A stretch of 64,000 nt of DNA from PFJX01 sp963713085 (GTDB taxonomy: Bacteria; Pseudomonadota; Gammaproteobacteria; Burkholderiales; Thiobacillaceae), in NCBI GenBank assembly GCA_963713085.1, contig CAVQKQ010000015.1, positions 32,834 through 96,833 of the forward strand, in the 5' to 3' direction. This document shows, piece after piece, positions 1 through 9,086 of the stretch; the stretch's first letter is position 1; each line of letters begins with the position of its first letter. Made by a program: the position numbers and the translations under genes. The notes under the pieces were generated by a model. That model did no database searches. It was not told the origin of the DNA and worked only from the letters and a program-made list of their open reading frames with translations.

Positions 1-170
1 TGGGATAGGTATGCCTGTTCAGAAAGGTTTGTCTGGCGGTTCCACAGGAAGAGAGAAGCCGCCGCCACCAAGGCGCTTACTCCCAGTAAACCGACTACCT
101 TTACCAGCCGTTTACTGCGCGGGGACGGTTCCTGGGTATCCGAAGGCGACGCCGATTCATCCTGGACCAT
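1..170 (-). CDS. Partial membrane-anchored protein, cut by window edge
   Basis: An open frame starts with ATG at 168-170 behind a good ribosome binding site (GGGGAG, 5-6 bases upstream) and runs off the left edge. The 56 visible residues have an acidic, Ser/Pro-rich cytoplasmic start, a basic cluster (RSKRLVK, about residues 18-24), and then one hydrophobic segment (about 25-43) ending in LWNRQ. This is the layout of a signal-anchor or single-pass inner membrane protein. The gene lies 70 bases downstream of rho on the same strand. The family cannot be recognised from this N-terminus. Confidence 0.6.
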   Translation of the reverse strand, partial: MVQDESASPSDTQEPSPRSKRLVKVVGLLGVSALVAAASLFLWNRQTNLSEQAYLS

Positions 171-241
171 TCCCACTCCCCATTTCTCAAGTCGTGAACG
201 AGCGGTCTCGATCCTTCCTCACGCGTGCAAGTGTGGTGCCA

Positions 242-1501
<1,260 letters not shown>

Positions 1502-1594
1502 GGCTTATGTGGTGGCCAGGAAGGCCAGGAAGGGAAAAGCGGAAGGGGGTGTGGACGTCCGGCAGGACGCCGGACGCCGCAAAGCTAGCTGATG

Positions 1595-1921
1595 TCAGAT
1601 GTTGCTGTCAACAAAAGCCGTGAGTTGGCTCTTGGAAAGTGCGCCGACCTTGGTGGCTTCGACGTTGCCGTTCTTGAAGACCATCAGGGTGGGGATGCCG
1701 CGGATGCCGAACTTCGGCGGCGTACCCTGGTTCTCGTCGATGTTGAGTTTGCAGACCTTGAGGCGGCCGGAGTATTCCTTGGCGACCTCGTCGAGGATCG
1801 GGGAGATCATCTTGCAGGGGCCGCACCAGTCGGCCCAGTAGTCCACCAGCACGGGCATCGGGGACTGCAACACTTCCTGCTCGAAGGTGTCGTCGGTGAC
1901 GTAATGGATGTGTTCGCTCAT
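1595..1921 (-). CDS. trxA: Thioredoxin 1
   Basis: This is the general cytoplasmic dithiol reductant, recycled by thioredoxin reductase. It is 108 residues long with the active site WCGPCK (Trp32, Cys33, Cys36) and the cis-proline segment GIPTLM. It lies directly upstream of rho in the same orientation and probably forms a loose transcription unit with it. It is divergent from the ferredoxin gene, from which it is separated by 119 bases that must hold both promoters. In this genome it is also the likely electron donor for the thioredoxin-type arsenate reductases encoded near 49.4 kb (inference). Confidence 0.97.
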   Translation of the reverse strand: MSEHIHYVTDDTFEQEVLQSPMPVLVDYWADWCGPCKMISPILDEVAKEYSGRLKVCKLNIDENQGTPPKFGIRGIPTLMVFKNGNVEATKVGALSKSQLTAFVDSNI

Positions 1922-2040
1922 TTAGCAACCTCGGGGGGTGGTTTGTTCTTGGTGAAGGGGTACGGAAGAAAGCTGGGGCGCGAATGGCCGTTAGGCATTG
2001 TTCCCGCTATGCTAGCGAAAAAGTTATAGCGAGGAAAGTT

Positions 2041-2364
2041 ATGACCTACGTTGTCACGGAAAACTGCATTCGCTGCAAGTACACGGATTGCGTGGATGTC
2101 TGCCCGGTGGACTGTTTTCATGAGGGCCCCAACTTCCTGGTCATCGATCCGGAAGAATGCATCGACTGCAACCTGTGCGTCTCCGAGTGTCCGGCCCTGG
2201 CCATCTTCGCGGAGGACGACGTGCCGGCGGACCAGCACCAGTACATCGCCCTCAACGCGGAACTGGCCAAGACCTGGCCGGTGATCACCGAGAAAAAGGA
2301 TGCGCCGCCCGACGCCGACCAATGGAACGGCACGCCGGGCAAGGGACCGATGCTGGAACGCTGA
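2041..2364 (+). CDS. fdxA: 7Fe ferredoxin ([3Fe-4S][4Fe-4S]), FdxA type
   Basis: This is a 107-residue soluble electron carrier. The first cluster-binding segment is CIRCKYTDCVDVCPVDCF and the second is CIDCNLCVSECP. The pattern C-x2-C-x4-C-x3-CP-x3-C followed by CxxCxxCxxxCP matches Azotobacter ferredoxin I-type 7Fe proteins. The start at 2041 has a GAGGAAAG ribosome binding site; an upstream in-frame start at 1984 would add 19 unconserved residues and is rejected. The gene is convergent with the aminotransferase gene, and the two stop codons abut with no spacer. Confidence 0.95.
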   Translation: MTYVVTENCIRCKYTDCVDVCPVDCFHEGPNFLVIDPEECIDCNLCVSECPALAIFAEDDVPADQHQYIALNAELAKTWPVITEKKDAPPDADQWNGTPGKGPMLER

Positions 2365-3501
2365 TCATCGCCCGAGCACGGCCTTCAGCGCACCGAGGCT
2401 GGCATCCACGTTCGCCGGGCTGGCGCTGGCGCCCATCAGGCCGATGCGCCAGACCTTGCCGGCCAGGGCGCCCAGGCCCGCGCCGATTTCCAGATTGAAT
2501 TCACCCAGCAGGCGGTTGCGGACCGCGGCCTCGTCCACGCCGTCGGGAATGGACACGGCGTTCAACTGGGGCAAGCGCTCCGCCTCGGGCACCGGGAGGC
2601 CCAGGCCCAAGGACTCCAATCCGGTCTTCAACCGTTCATGCATGGCCCGATGCCGGGACCAGGCGTTTTCCAGCCCCTCCTCCGCCAGAATCAGCAGTGC
2701 CTCGTGCAGGCCGTAGAGCGGATTGATGGGCGCGGTGTGGTGGTAGGTGCGCTTGCCCTCGCCGCTCCAGTAGCCCAGCACCAGGTTCAGGTCCATGAAC
2801 CAGCTCTGCACCGGCGCCGTGCGGGCGCGGACCTTCGCGATGGCCCGCTCCGAGAAGGTCACCGGCGACAGGCCCGGGGTGCAGGACAGGCATTTCTGGC
2901 TACCGGAATAGGCCGCGTCGATGCCCCATTGGTCGATCAGCACCGGGGTGCCGCCCAGGGAGGTGACGCAGTCCATCAGCGCCAGGGCGCCGTACTTGCG
3001 GGCGATGGCGGCCAGGGCGGCGGCGTCGGACTGGGCGCCGGTGGAGGTCTCGGCGTGGACGAAGGCCAGGATCTTCGCGTCCGGATTCGCGGCGAAGGCG
3101 GCTTCCACCTTGGCCGGGTCCACCGCCCTGCCCCATGGGTCTTCCACCACCACCGGCACGCCGCCGGTGCGCTTCACGTTCTCCAGCATGCGCCCGCCAA
3201 ACACGCCGTTGACGCAGACGATGACCTTGTCGCCCGGCTCCACCAGGTTCACGAAACAGGTCTCCATGCCCACCGAACCGGGGCCGGAGACCGGGAAGGT
3301 GAGCTTGTTCTCGGTCTGGAAGGCATAGCGCAGCAACGTCTTGAGCTGCTCCATCATGTCCGTGAAGGCCGGGTCCAGATGGCCGATGGTGGGCCGCGCC
3401 ATGGCCTCCAGGATGCGCTGGGGCACGTCCGAGGGGCCGGGACCCATCAGGATCCGGCGGGGCGGCTGGAACGGGGGGATTGCGGGGGCGGGGATGGCCA
3501 T
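2365..3501 (-). CDS. PLP aminotransferase, alanine-glyoxylate/serine-glyoxylate type
   Basis: This is a class V PLP-dependent aminotransferase, predicted to transfer an amino group from serine or alanine to glyoxylate or pyruvate. It is 378 residues long from the ATG at 3501. The N-terminus carries MGPGPSDVP. The PLP-binding aspartate sits in LMDCVTSLGG, and the Schiff-base lysine is Lys203 in SGSQKCLS. An ATG-like extension to 3567 adds 22 residues that lack family similarity. The specific substrate cannot be fixed from sequence. The gene is alone on this strand, and a divergent gene begins 98 bases upstream. Confidence 0.9.
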   Translation of the reverse strand: MAIPAPAIPPFQPPRRILMGPGPSDVPQRILEAMARPTIGHLDPAFTDMMEQLKTLLRYAFQTENKLTFPVSGPGSVGMETCFVNLVEPGDKVIVCVNGVFGGRMLENVKRTGGVPVVVEDPWGRAVDPAKVEAAFAANPDAKILAFVHAETSTGAQSDAAALAAIARKYGALALMDCVTSLGGTPVLIDQWGIDAAYSGSQKCLSCTPGLSPVTFSERAIAKVRARTAPVQSWFMDLNLVLGYWSGEGKRTYHHTAPINPLYGLHEALLILAEEGLENAWSRHRAMHERLKTGLESLGLGLPVPEAERLPQLNAVSIPDGVDEAAVRNRLLGEFNLEIGAGLGALAGKVWRIGLMGASASPANVDASLGALKAVLGR

Positions 3502-3599
3502 GTTGTCTCCGGGGGGCTCAAGGCCCGAGAATTCTAGTCGAATAACCTGCGGATCAAACCCCGCCAAATATCAGCAATAAACGACAGGAGGTGGCAAAC

Positions 3600-4373
3600 A
3601 TGGAAAATACCGTCGTCATGATCGGACTCGGCCAGCTCGGCCGGGTCTTCGCGGGCGGCCTGCTGAAGACCGGCCATACCCTGGTCCCGGTGAACCGGGG
3701 CGACGATCTGGCCGCCCTGGCCCGGCGCTGGCCGGAGCCGGATCTGGTCCTGGTGTCGGTGGGGGAAAACGATCTGCATCCCGCGCTGTCCGCCCTGCCC
3801 GACGCCTGGCACGACAGCGTCGGCCTGCTGCAGAACGAACTGCTGCCCCGGGATTGGGAGGCCCACCACATCCCCGACCCCACCGTGGTCTCGGTGTGGT
3901 TCGAGAAGAAAGGAGGTATGGACGCCAAGGCCCTGTTGCCCTCCCCCGTCTACGGTCCCGAGGCGGACCGGCTGGTGGCGGCCCTTGCGGCCATCGACCT
4001 GCCCGCCCGCACCCTGCCCGACGCGGATGACCTGCTTTGGGAACTGGTGCGCAAGAACCTCTACATCCTCACCACCAACATCGCCGGCCTCGAGGTGGAA
4101 GGCGACGTGGGGACCCTTTGGGGGAAGCACAGGCAACTTGCCGAGGCGGTGGCCGCGGACGTGCTGGATGTGCAGGACTGGCTTGCCGGACGCCGGTTGG
4201 AACGGGACGGCCTCATGGCCGGCCTGTTGGAGGCGTTCCGGGCCGATCCGGGCCATGGCTGTGCCGGCAGGACGGCAACGGCGCGTCTGACCCGGGCGCT
4301 GCATCATGCCGATGCGGCCGGCCTGGCGGTGCCCGCACTGCGCCGCATCGCGGCGGCCCGGGGGATTGCCTGA
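3600..4373 (+). CDS. NAD(P)-binding protein, ketopantoate-reductase-like
   Basis: The protein has 257 residues and opens with a Rossmann motif, VVMIGLGQLGRVFAGGLL (GxGxxG at about residues 9-14). A C-terminal helical region contains LYILTTNIAGLEV, resembling ApbA/PanE-type dehydrogenases. The start is ATG at 3600, because AGGAGGT at 3586-3592 is ideally spaced for it; an earlier in-frame GTG at 3591 overlaps that ribosome binding site. No NADP-specificity or catalytic lysine signature could be assigned with certainty, so the substrate is unknown. The gene is convergent with selD, and both genes end inside one hairpin. Confidence 0.65.
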   Translation: MENTVVMIGLGQLGRVFAGGLLKTGHTLVPVNRGDDLAALARRWPEPDLVLVSVGENDLHPALSALPDAWHDSVGLLQNELLPRDWEAHHIPDPTVVSVWFEKKGGMDAKALLPSPVYGPEADRLVAALAAIDLPARTLPDADDLLWELVRKNLYILTTNIAGLEVEGDVGTLWGKHRQLAEAVAADVLDVQDWLAGRRLERDGLMAGLLEAFRADPGHGCAGRTATARLTRALHHADAAGLAVPALRRIAAARGIA

Positions 4374-4388
4374 GTCGTCTCAGGCAAT
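4365..4388. terminator. Perfect hairpin shared by two convergent gene ends
   Basis: ATTGCCTGAG and CTCAGGCAAT form a perfect 10-bp stem around a 4-base loop. The stem includes the stop codons of both convergent genes (TGA at 4371-4373 and the selD stop at 4380-4382). It probably acts as a bidirectional terminator or 3' end stabiliser, although no U-tract follows it. Confidence 0.6.
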
Positions 4389-5465
4389 GACCAGCGCCCT
4401 CGCCGCTCCCGCCTCCAGGCGGCCGATCACGGCCGCCTGCCGGAAGTCGTGGCGGCGGAACACGTCCATCACCGTCTCCACCGCCTCCGGGGCGCAGGCC
4501 ACCAGCAGGCCGCCGCTGGTTTGGGGGTCGGTGAGGATGGCCTTCTGCCAGTCCTCGCAACCCGCGAACAGTTCCACGCCGTTGCCGTAGCTGGTCCAGT
4601 TGCGCCCGCTTGCGCCGGTGACGAAACCGGCCTTGGCTAGTTCCGCCGCGCCGGTGAGCACCGGCAGTTTGGAATACTCGATTCGCGCCGTGAGACGTGA
4701 GCCCCGGGCCAGTTCCAGTCCGTGGCCCAGCAGGCCGAAGCCGGTGACGTCGGTCAGCGCGTGCACGCCGTCCATCCGGCCCAGTTCCACCCCGGGGGTG
4801 TTGAGTTGGGTGGTGGAATCGATCATGGCCCGGTAGCCCGCTTCCGGCAGCCGGTCCTTCTTCAGCGCCGCCGAATAGATGCCTACCCCCAGGCCCTTGC
4901 CCAGGATCAGCACGTCCCCGGCCCGGCCGGCGTTGTTTTTCTTGATCCGGCGCGGGTCCACCACGCCGATGGCCACCAGGCCGTAGATGGGCTCCTGGGA
5001 ATCGATGGAATGGCCGCCGGCGATGGGAATGCCCGCCGCCTTGGCCACCGCGTCGCCGCCGGCAAGGATCTGCCGGATGGTCTCGTGGGACAGCTTGTCG
5101 ATGGGCATGCCCACCAGGGCCAGGGCGAACAGGGGCTGGCCGCCCATGGCGTAGACGTCGGAGATGGCGTTGGTGGCGGCGATACGCCCGAACTCGTAGG
5201 GGTCGTCGACGATGGGCATGAAGAAGTCGGTGGTGGCGACGATGGCCTGGGTCTCGTTCAGCCGCCACACCGCCGCGTCGTCGGAGGACTCGATGCCCAC
5301 CAGCAGGTCCGGGAAACTGGCGCCCAGGCCCTTGGCGAAGGGGGTGTCCGCCAGGATCTGCTCCAGCACCGCCGGGGCGATCTTGCAGCCGCAGCCGCCG
5401 CCGTGGGAGAGATGGGTCAGACGCAACGGAGGGTTCAGGACGGGGGTTTGTGTGGACTCGCTCAT
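4380..5465 (-). CDS. selD: Selenide, water dikinase (selenophosphate synthetase)
   Basis: The enzyme makes selenophosphate from selenide and ATP, which supplies selenocysteine tRNA and 2-selenouridine synthesis. It is 361 residues long. The catalytic segment is HGGGCGCKIAP, with Cys25 (equivalent to E. coli Cys17) and Lys28. Both codons in that segment are TGC, so this is the cysteine form and not a selenoprotein. The AIR-synthase-like core is complete (DDAAVW, ATTDFFMPIVDDPYEFG, DVTGFGLLGHGLE). The start codon overlaps the lnt stop by 4 bases, so the two genes are translationally coupled. No selenoprotein or selA/selB gene lies in this window. Confidence 0.96.
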   Translation of the reverse strand: MSESTQTPVLNPPLRLTHLSHGGGCGCKIAPAVLEQILADTPFAKGLGASFPDLLVGIESSDDAAVWRLNETQAIVATTDFFMPIVDDPYEFGRIAATNAISDVYAMGGQPLFALALVGMPIDKLSHETIRQILAGGDAVAKAAGIPIAGGHSIDSQEPIYGLVAIGVVDPRRIKKNNAGRAGDVLILGKGLGVGIYSAALKKDRLPEAGYRAMIDSTTQLNTPGVELGRMDGVHALTDVTGFGLLGHGLELARGSRLTARIEYSKLPVLTGAAELAKAGFVTGASGRNWTSYGNGVELFAGCEDWQKAILTDPQTSGGLLVACAPEAVETVMDVFRRHDFRQAAVIGRLEAGAARALVIA

Positions 5466-7132
5466 GGTTTGCTCTTGCGGGTTGGTTTCGCCCCTGGCTT
5501 GGCCTTCCTGGCCAAGCCGCTCCCCGAGGGGGCCAAGTCGTTCTTGGGGCGGCCTGGCGAACGACTTGAATGGCCGGCGGCCAGCAGCAGGGCCGCCATG
5601 ATAATCAAGGCTGGGAGATTGCCCCAGACCAGATAGGGGGTGTCGCCGCTGCGGCCCTGGGCGGTGCCGGCCAGGGTGCCGCTGGTGAAGGGCTCCAGCC
5701 GGTCCCGCACCCGCCCCTTGTCGTCCAGGATGGCGGTGATGCCGGTGTTGTTGGCCCGCAGCTGCCAGCGCGCGGCCTCCAGGGAGCGCATGGCGCCGAT
5801 CTGCAGATGCTGCCAGGGTGCCAGGCTGGCGCCGAACCAGGCGTCATTGCTCAGGTTCACCAGCAGGGTGGCATCCCGGGCGGCATGGTTGCGCTCCTCG
5901 CCGAACGCGTCCTCGTAGCAGACGTTCACCGCCAGCCGCTGGCCCCCGGCCGCCATCGGCGGCTGGTCCACCGTGCCTCGGGCGAAATCCCCAAGCGGGA
6001 TGGACATCAGATCCAACGCCCAGCGGAAGCCGAGGGGTACGAACTCGCCGAAGGGCACCAGGTGGTGCTTACGGTAAAGCCCCTCGGATGTTGAACCCAG
6101 GCTGATCACACTGTTGAAGTAGCGCTCCGGGCCGACGTCTTCCGGCACGCCCAGCACCACGTCGCCGCCCTGGCCTCGGGCGTGGTCCGCCAGCATCTCC
6201 AGGTAGTCCTTCGGCACCGCGGAGCGGAACAGGGGCAAGGCGGTTTCCGGCAGGACGATCAGGCGGGCATCGCTGGCCAGCACCTGGCGGGCGTAGTGCA
6301 CCAGGGTGGCCTGCAGCCTTTCCGGACGGAACTTCAGGTCCTGGGGGATGTTGCCCTGGAGCAGGGCCACGCTCACCGGGCCCTCGACCGGCCGGGTCCA
6401 GGCCACCTGCCCCAGGCCCCAGCCGGAGATCCAGATCAAGGCCAACAGCCCGGTAAGGCCTGCCACGGCAACCCCCCTCTCCCTCTGGGGGAGGGGTTGG
6501 GGGAGAGGGAATACGCGCCACCGGGACGCTGCCCTTGCTCCCTCACCCCGATCCCCTCTCCCGTCGGGAAAGGGGAGAAGAAGCGCCAGCATTCCCGCCG
6601 AAAGCACCGCCACCAAACTAACTCCATACACCCCCAATACCGGCGCGAACCCCGCCAGGGGACTGGCCGGGCCGGCACCGTTCGGCGCCTGGGAATAACC
6701 CAGGGCGAGCCAGGGAAAGCCGGTGAATATCCAGCCCCGCACCCATTCCAGCAGGGCCCAGGCCGCGGGGAAGGCCAGCGCCAGGCGGGGCACGGGTGCG
6801 GACGCAACCCGGGCGCCCAGCCAGAGAGCCGCCGCCGGAAACAGGGCGATGAAGGCGCAGAACAGCAGGGTGGCCAGCGCGGCGATGGGGGCGGGCATGC
6901 CGCCGTAGACGGAGATGCTCACGTAGATCCAGGACACCCCCGCCAGGAACAGGCCCAGGCCGTAGCTCCAGCCCGCCAGCAGGGCGGACCGGGGGGCCGC
7001 ATCACTGACCAGCCGGAACAGGACGGCCAGGGTCAGGATGGGCACGGGGAACCAGCCGAAAGGGGCATAGCCCGCGACGGCCAGGGCGCCCAGCAGCGCG
7101 GGCGCGAGGAAGGTGCGGAGGAAATTGGGCAT
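5462..7132 (-). CDS. lnt: Apolipoprotein N-acyltransferase with in-frame repeat insertion
   Basis: This inner-membrane enzyme adds the third acyl chain to lipoproteins. It has 556 residues: an N-terminal multi-helix membrane domain, then a nitrilase-type domain with the catalytic triad Glu297 (LPETALP), Lys355 (YRKHHLVPFGEF) and Cys405 (NVCYEDAF), then a final membrane helix. The protein is about 35-40 residues longer than usual because residues about 187-221 (PFPDGRGDRGEG through PLPQRERG) are encoded by a GC-rich palindromic repeat inserted in frame between the membrane and catalytic parts. The C-terminus is Lys/Arg/Pro-rich. The gene is coupled to selD downstream. Confidence 0.95.
   Translation of the reverse strand: MPNFLRTFLAPALLGALAVAGYAPFGWFPVPILTLAVLFRLVSDAAPRSALLAGWSYGLGLFLAGVSWIYVSISVYGGMPAPIAALATLLFCAFIALFPAAALWLGARVASAPVPRLALAFPAAWALLEWVRGWIFTGFPWLALGYSQAPNGAGPASPLAGFAPVLGVYGVSLVAVLSAGMLALLLPFPDGRGDRGEGARAASRWRVFPLPQPLPQRERGVAVAGLTGLLALIWISGWGLGQVAWTRPVEGPVSVALLQGNIPQDLKFRPERLQATLVHYARQVLASDARLIVLPETALPLFRSAVPKDYLEMLADHARGQGGDVVLGVPEDVGPERYFNSVISLGSTSEGLYRKHHLVPFGEFVPLGFRWALDLMSIPLGDFARGTVDQPPMAAGGQRLAVNVCYEDAFGEERNHAARDATLLVNLSNDAWFGASLAPWQHLQIGAMRSLEAARWQLRANNTGITAILDDKGRVRDRLEPFTSGTLAGTAQGRSGDTPYLVWGNLPALIIMAALLLAAGHSSRSPGRPKNDLAPSGSGLARKAKPGAKPTRKSKP
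6472..6580. repeat. GC-rich palindromic repeat, copy A (inside lnt)
   Basis: Two hairpin-forming halves, 6472-6510 (ctctccctctgggggagggg type) and 6538-6580 (ccctcacccc, then ctctcccgtcgggaaagggg), are separated by about 27 bases. The motifs match those at 36532, 44260 and 45272. This copy lies within the lnt coding sequence and keeps the reading frame open. Confidence 0.8.
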
Positions 7133-7188
7133 CGGTCCGGTGTGCCGGGCCGGTCTCGATCGGCGGAAAGGACCGGGCGGAGGCCTGG

Positions 7189-7452
7189 TCAGCCCATGTT
7201 GAAGGCCACGAAGGCCACTTCGTCGCCGCCCTGGACGGGGGTGTCCGGCTCGGCGAACTGCTTGTTGACGGTGATCTTCATGGTGGGATGCGGATTCTCG
7301 AAGACCAGGGTCCAGTTTTCGCCGCGCCGCGCCAGGTAGGCCATGAGCCCCTTCACGTCCTTGATGGTGAGGGGCAGGAACATCAGCTCGGTCTCCCGGT
7401 AGAGCAGCTCCACCAGGTGGCCGAAGTAGAGGATGGTGATCTGTTGACTCAT
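7189..7452 (-). CDS. MoaD/ThiS-like ubiquitin-fold protein
   Basis: This 87-residue protein has the beta-grasp look of a molybdopterin-synthase small subunit: ITILYFGHLVELLY at the start, a central EL..LPLTIKDVKGLMAYLA segment, and VQGGDEVAFVAFNMG at the end. MoaD and ThiS end in Gly-Gly, where sulfur is loaded as a thiocarboxylate; here the end is Met-Gly. It may be a divergent sulfur carrier, or a protein that keeps the fold but not the chemistry. It lies between lnt and the glycosylase gene on the same strand. Confidence 0.65.
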   Translation of the reverse strand: MSQQITILYFGHLVELLYRETELMFLPLTIKDVKGLMAYLARRGENWTLVFENPHPTMKITVNKQFAEPDTPVQGGDEVAFVAFNMG

Positions 7453-7483
7453 GAGGCGATCCGAAATTGGGCTGGGCGCTATT

Positions 7484-8065
7484 TTAAGCCAGAGCCCGGG
7501 CGACTTCCTCGCGCAATACCGGCAGCAGCGCAGTCTCGAACCAGGGATTCCGCTTCAGCCACATCTGGTTGCGGGGGCTGGGATGGGGCAGGGGCAAGTA
7601 TTCGGGCAAATACTCCCGCCAGGCCGCCACCGTCTCGGTGAGGGTCTTCTTGCAGCGGGGCCCCAGGTAGTAGGCCTGGGCGTACTGGCCGATCAGCAGG
7701 GTCAGGCGGATGTCCGGCAGCGCGTCCAGCAGGGGCGGATGCCACAGTGGCGCGCATTCCGGTCGGGGCGGCAGGTCACCCCCCTTGCCGGTGCCGGGAA
7801 AGCACAGGCCGGTGGGGATGATGGCGATGCGGGCCTCGTCGTAGAAGGTCGCACGGTCCATGTCCAGCCAGTTCCGCAGCCGGTCGCCGGACGGGTCGTT
7901 CCAGGGGATGCCCGTGTCGTGTACCTTGCGCCCCGGCGCCTGGCCCACCACCAGCAGTCGCGCCGTGGCCGCCGCCCGCAGTACCGGCCGGGGGCCGTGG
8001 GGCAGGTGGGGGGCGCAGACGGTGCAGGCGCGGGCCTGGAGGAGGAGTTTGTCTAGGGCGGTCAT
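7484..8065 (-). CDS. Uracil-DNA glycosylase superfamily protein
   Basis: The protein has 193 residues. Motif A is VVGQAPGRKVHDTGIPWNDP (about residues 39-58), followed by SGDRLRNWL, and the C-terminal motif is PLPHPSPRNQMW. These are typical of a small bacterial branch of the UDG superfamily. Cys residues at about 14 and 17 (ACTVC) could be part of a metal or Fe-S site, as in family 4/5 enzymes (inference). The predicted role is base-excision repair. Its first 51 codons are duplicated in diverged form at 8835-8987. Confidence 0.8.
   Translation of the reverse strand: MTALDKLLLQARACTVCAPHLPHGPRPVLRAAATARLLVVGQAPGRKVHDTGIPWNDPSGDRLRNWLDMDRATFYDEARIAIIPTGLCFPGTGKGGDLPPRPECAPLWHPPLLDALPDIRLTLLIGQYAQAYYLGPRCKKTLTETVAAWREYLPEYLPLPHPSPRNQMWLKRNPWFETALLPVLREEVARALA
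7913..8065 (-). repeat. 153-bp direct repeat, copy 1 (5' end of glycosylase gene)
   Basis: This stretch is the first 51 codons of the intact glycosylase gene. It matches 8835-8987 over the same length and orientation with only scattered substitutions, most of them within 35 bases of the start codon. The right boundary is the start codon in both copies. Confidence 0.9.
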
Positions 8066-8120
8066 GGTCTTACATTCTTGAAGAGGTATTTGGCCTGAAC
8101 AGGCATGCCCGGGGCAACAA

Positions 8121-8138
8121 GTAGCACCATTGTGCTAC
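8121..8138. promoter_or_regulatory. Inverted repeat, likely antitoxin operator
   Basis: GTAGCAC-catt-GTGCTAC is a perfect 7-bp inverted repeat 33 bases before the antitoxin start, in the region between the divergent glycosylase and toxin-antitoxin genes. Ribbon-helix-helix antitoxins usually repress their own operon from such a site; that role is inferred here. Confidence 0.55.
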
Positions 8139-8170
8139 ATTCATGCAACCACTTTTGCCCGGAGGTCACC

Positions 8171-8455
8171 ATGTCCACTACCACCATCCGCTTGCCCGAG
8201 GAATTGAAGGCCCGCCTGGCCGCCGTCGCCAAGCGGGCGGGCACCACACCCCACAACTTCATCCTCCAAGCCATCGCCGAAAAGACAGCCGAGGAAGAAC
8301 AGCGCGGAGCCTTCAATGCCGAGGCCGAGGCCCGCTACGCCCACATCGTCGCCAGCGGCGAGACCATCCCCTGGCAGGACATGCGCGCCTATTTGGAAGG
8401 CCGCATGGCCGGAAATCCCGTCAAACGCCCCACGCCCCGCAAGCTGGGCAGCTGA
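8171..8455 (+). CDS. Ribbon-helix-helix antitoxin
   Basis: This 94-residue protein starts STTTIRLPEELKARLAAVAK, a ribbon-helix-helix (CopG/ParD-type) DNA-binding domain. A charged linker and a toxin-binding tail follow (about 45-94). The start at 8171 has a GGAGG ribosome binding site; an upstream in-frame start lacks one and adds an unrelated leader. The toxin start GTG follows the stop after one base, so the two are coupled. It should neutralise the toxin and repress the operon through the inverted repeat at 8121-8138. Confidence 0.85.
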   Translation: MSTTTIRLPEELKARLAAVAKRAGTTPHNFILQAIAEKTAEEEQRGAFNAEAEARYAHIVASGETIPWQDMRAYLEGRMAGNPVKRPTPRKLGS

Positions 8456-8456
8456 G

Positions 8457-9086
8457 GTGGCCAGCATCCAACTGGCCCCGGAGGTCGGCGACGACATCGA
8501 ACGCATCCTGGACCACCTGGTTACTTACCAAGTGGAGGATGCCTCGGCCCGCATCCAGGAAATCCTGGAAGCCATCTCGGTACTGGAACACAACCCCCTC
8601 ATCGGACGCCCCATGGATGATGAAGCGAGGGAAACAAGCATGCGGGAACTGGTTATCGGCCGCCGGACACGAGGTTACGTGGCCCTCTATCGCTACGTGC
8701 CGGATCTGGACATTGTTTTCGTGCTGGCCCTGCGCGGTCAGCGGGAGGCGGGGTATGCGAGGGAGGGAGGGGAAGAACGTAGGTTATTGTCAGGAACAAA
8801 TAAAACGTGGTCTGTCCCCTATTACTCTACTACACGTGTCGTGTACCTTGCGCCCCGGCGCCTGGCCCACCACCAGCAGTCGCGCCGTGGCTGCCGCCCG
8901 CAGTACCGGCCGGGGGCCGTGGGGCAGGTGGGGGGCGCAGACGGTGCAGGCGCGGACTTGGTGCAGGAGCTTATCGAGGGCTGTCATGTTATTGCCCGCA
9001 TTAAGGGCAGTTCGGTGACACGGATATGCAGGCCGCTCCTTCATGTAATCGTCGATCCAACTCCTGATGGCGTCGAAGTCCCTTAG
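8457..9086 (+). CDS. RelE/ParE-type toxin with aberrant C-terminal read-through
   Basis: The frame starts with GTG one base after the antitoxin stop. The first 100 or so residues are a normal RelE/ParE toxin: SIQLAPEVGDDIERILDHL, LEHNPLIGRPM, MRELVIGRRTRGYVALYRY and IVFVLALRGQREAGY. A native stop is missing. After residue about 115 the frame enters the 19-bp inverted repeat (encoding KTWSVP) and then reads antisense across the glycosylase fragment, giving 209 residues in total. The tail is probably an insertion artefact, and activity of the long form is doubtful. Confidence 0.75.
   Translation: MASIQLAPEVGDDIERILDHLVTYQVEDASARIQEILEAISVLEHNPLIGRPMDDEARETSMRELVIGRRTRGYVALYRYVPDLDIVFVLALRGQREAGYAREGGEERRLLSGTNKTWSVPYYSTTRVVYLAPRRLAHHQQSRRGCRPQYRPGAVGQVGGADGAGADLVQELIEGCHVIARIKGSSVTRICRPLLHVIVDPTPDGVEVP

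Noticed and set aside
4380..5465. Possible selenocysteine in SelD
   Set aside because: The catalytic HGGGCGCK segment uses TGC codons throughout; there is no in-frame TGA.
8066..8170. tRNA or attachment site at the edge of the accessory patch
   Set aside because: No tRNA-like sequence or direct repeat of tRNA 3' end was found; only the antitoxin operator is supported.
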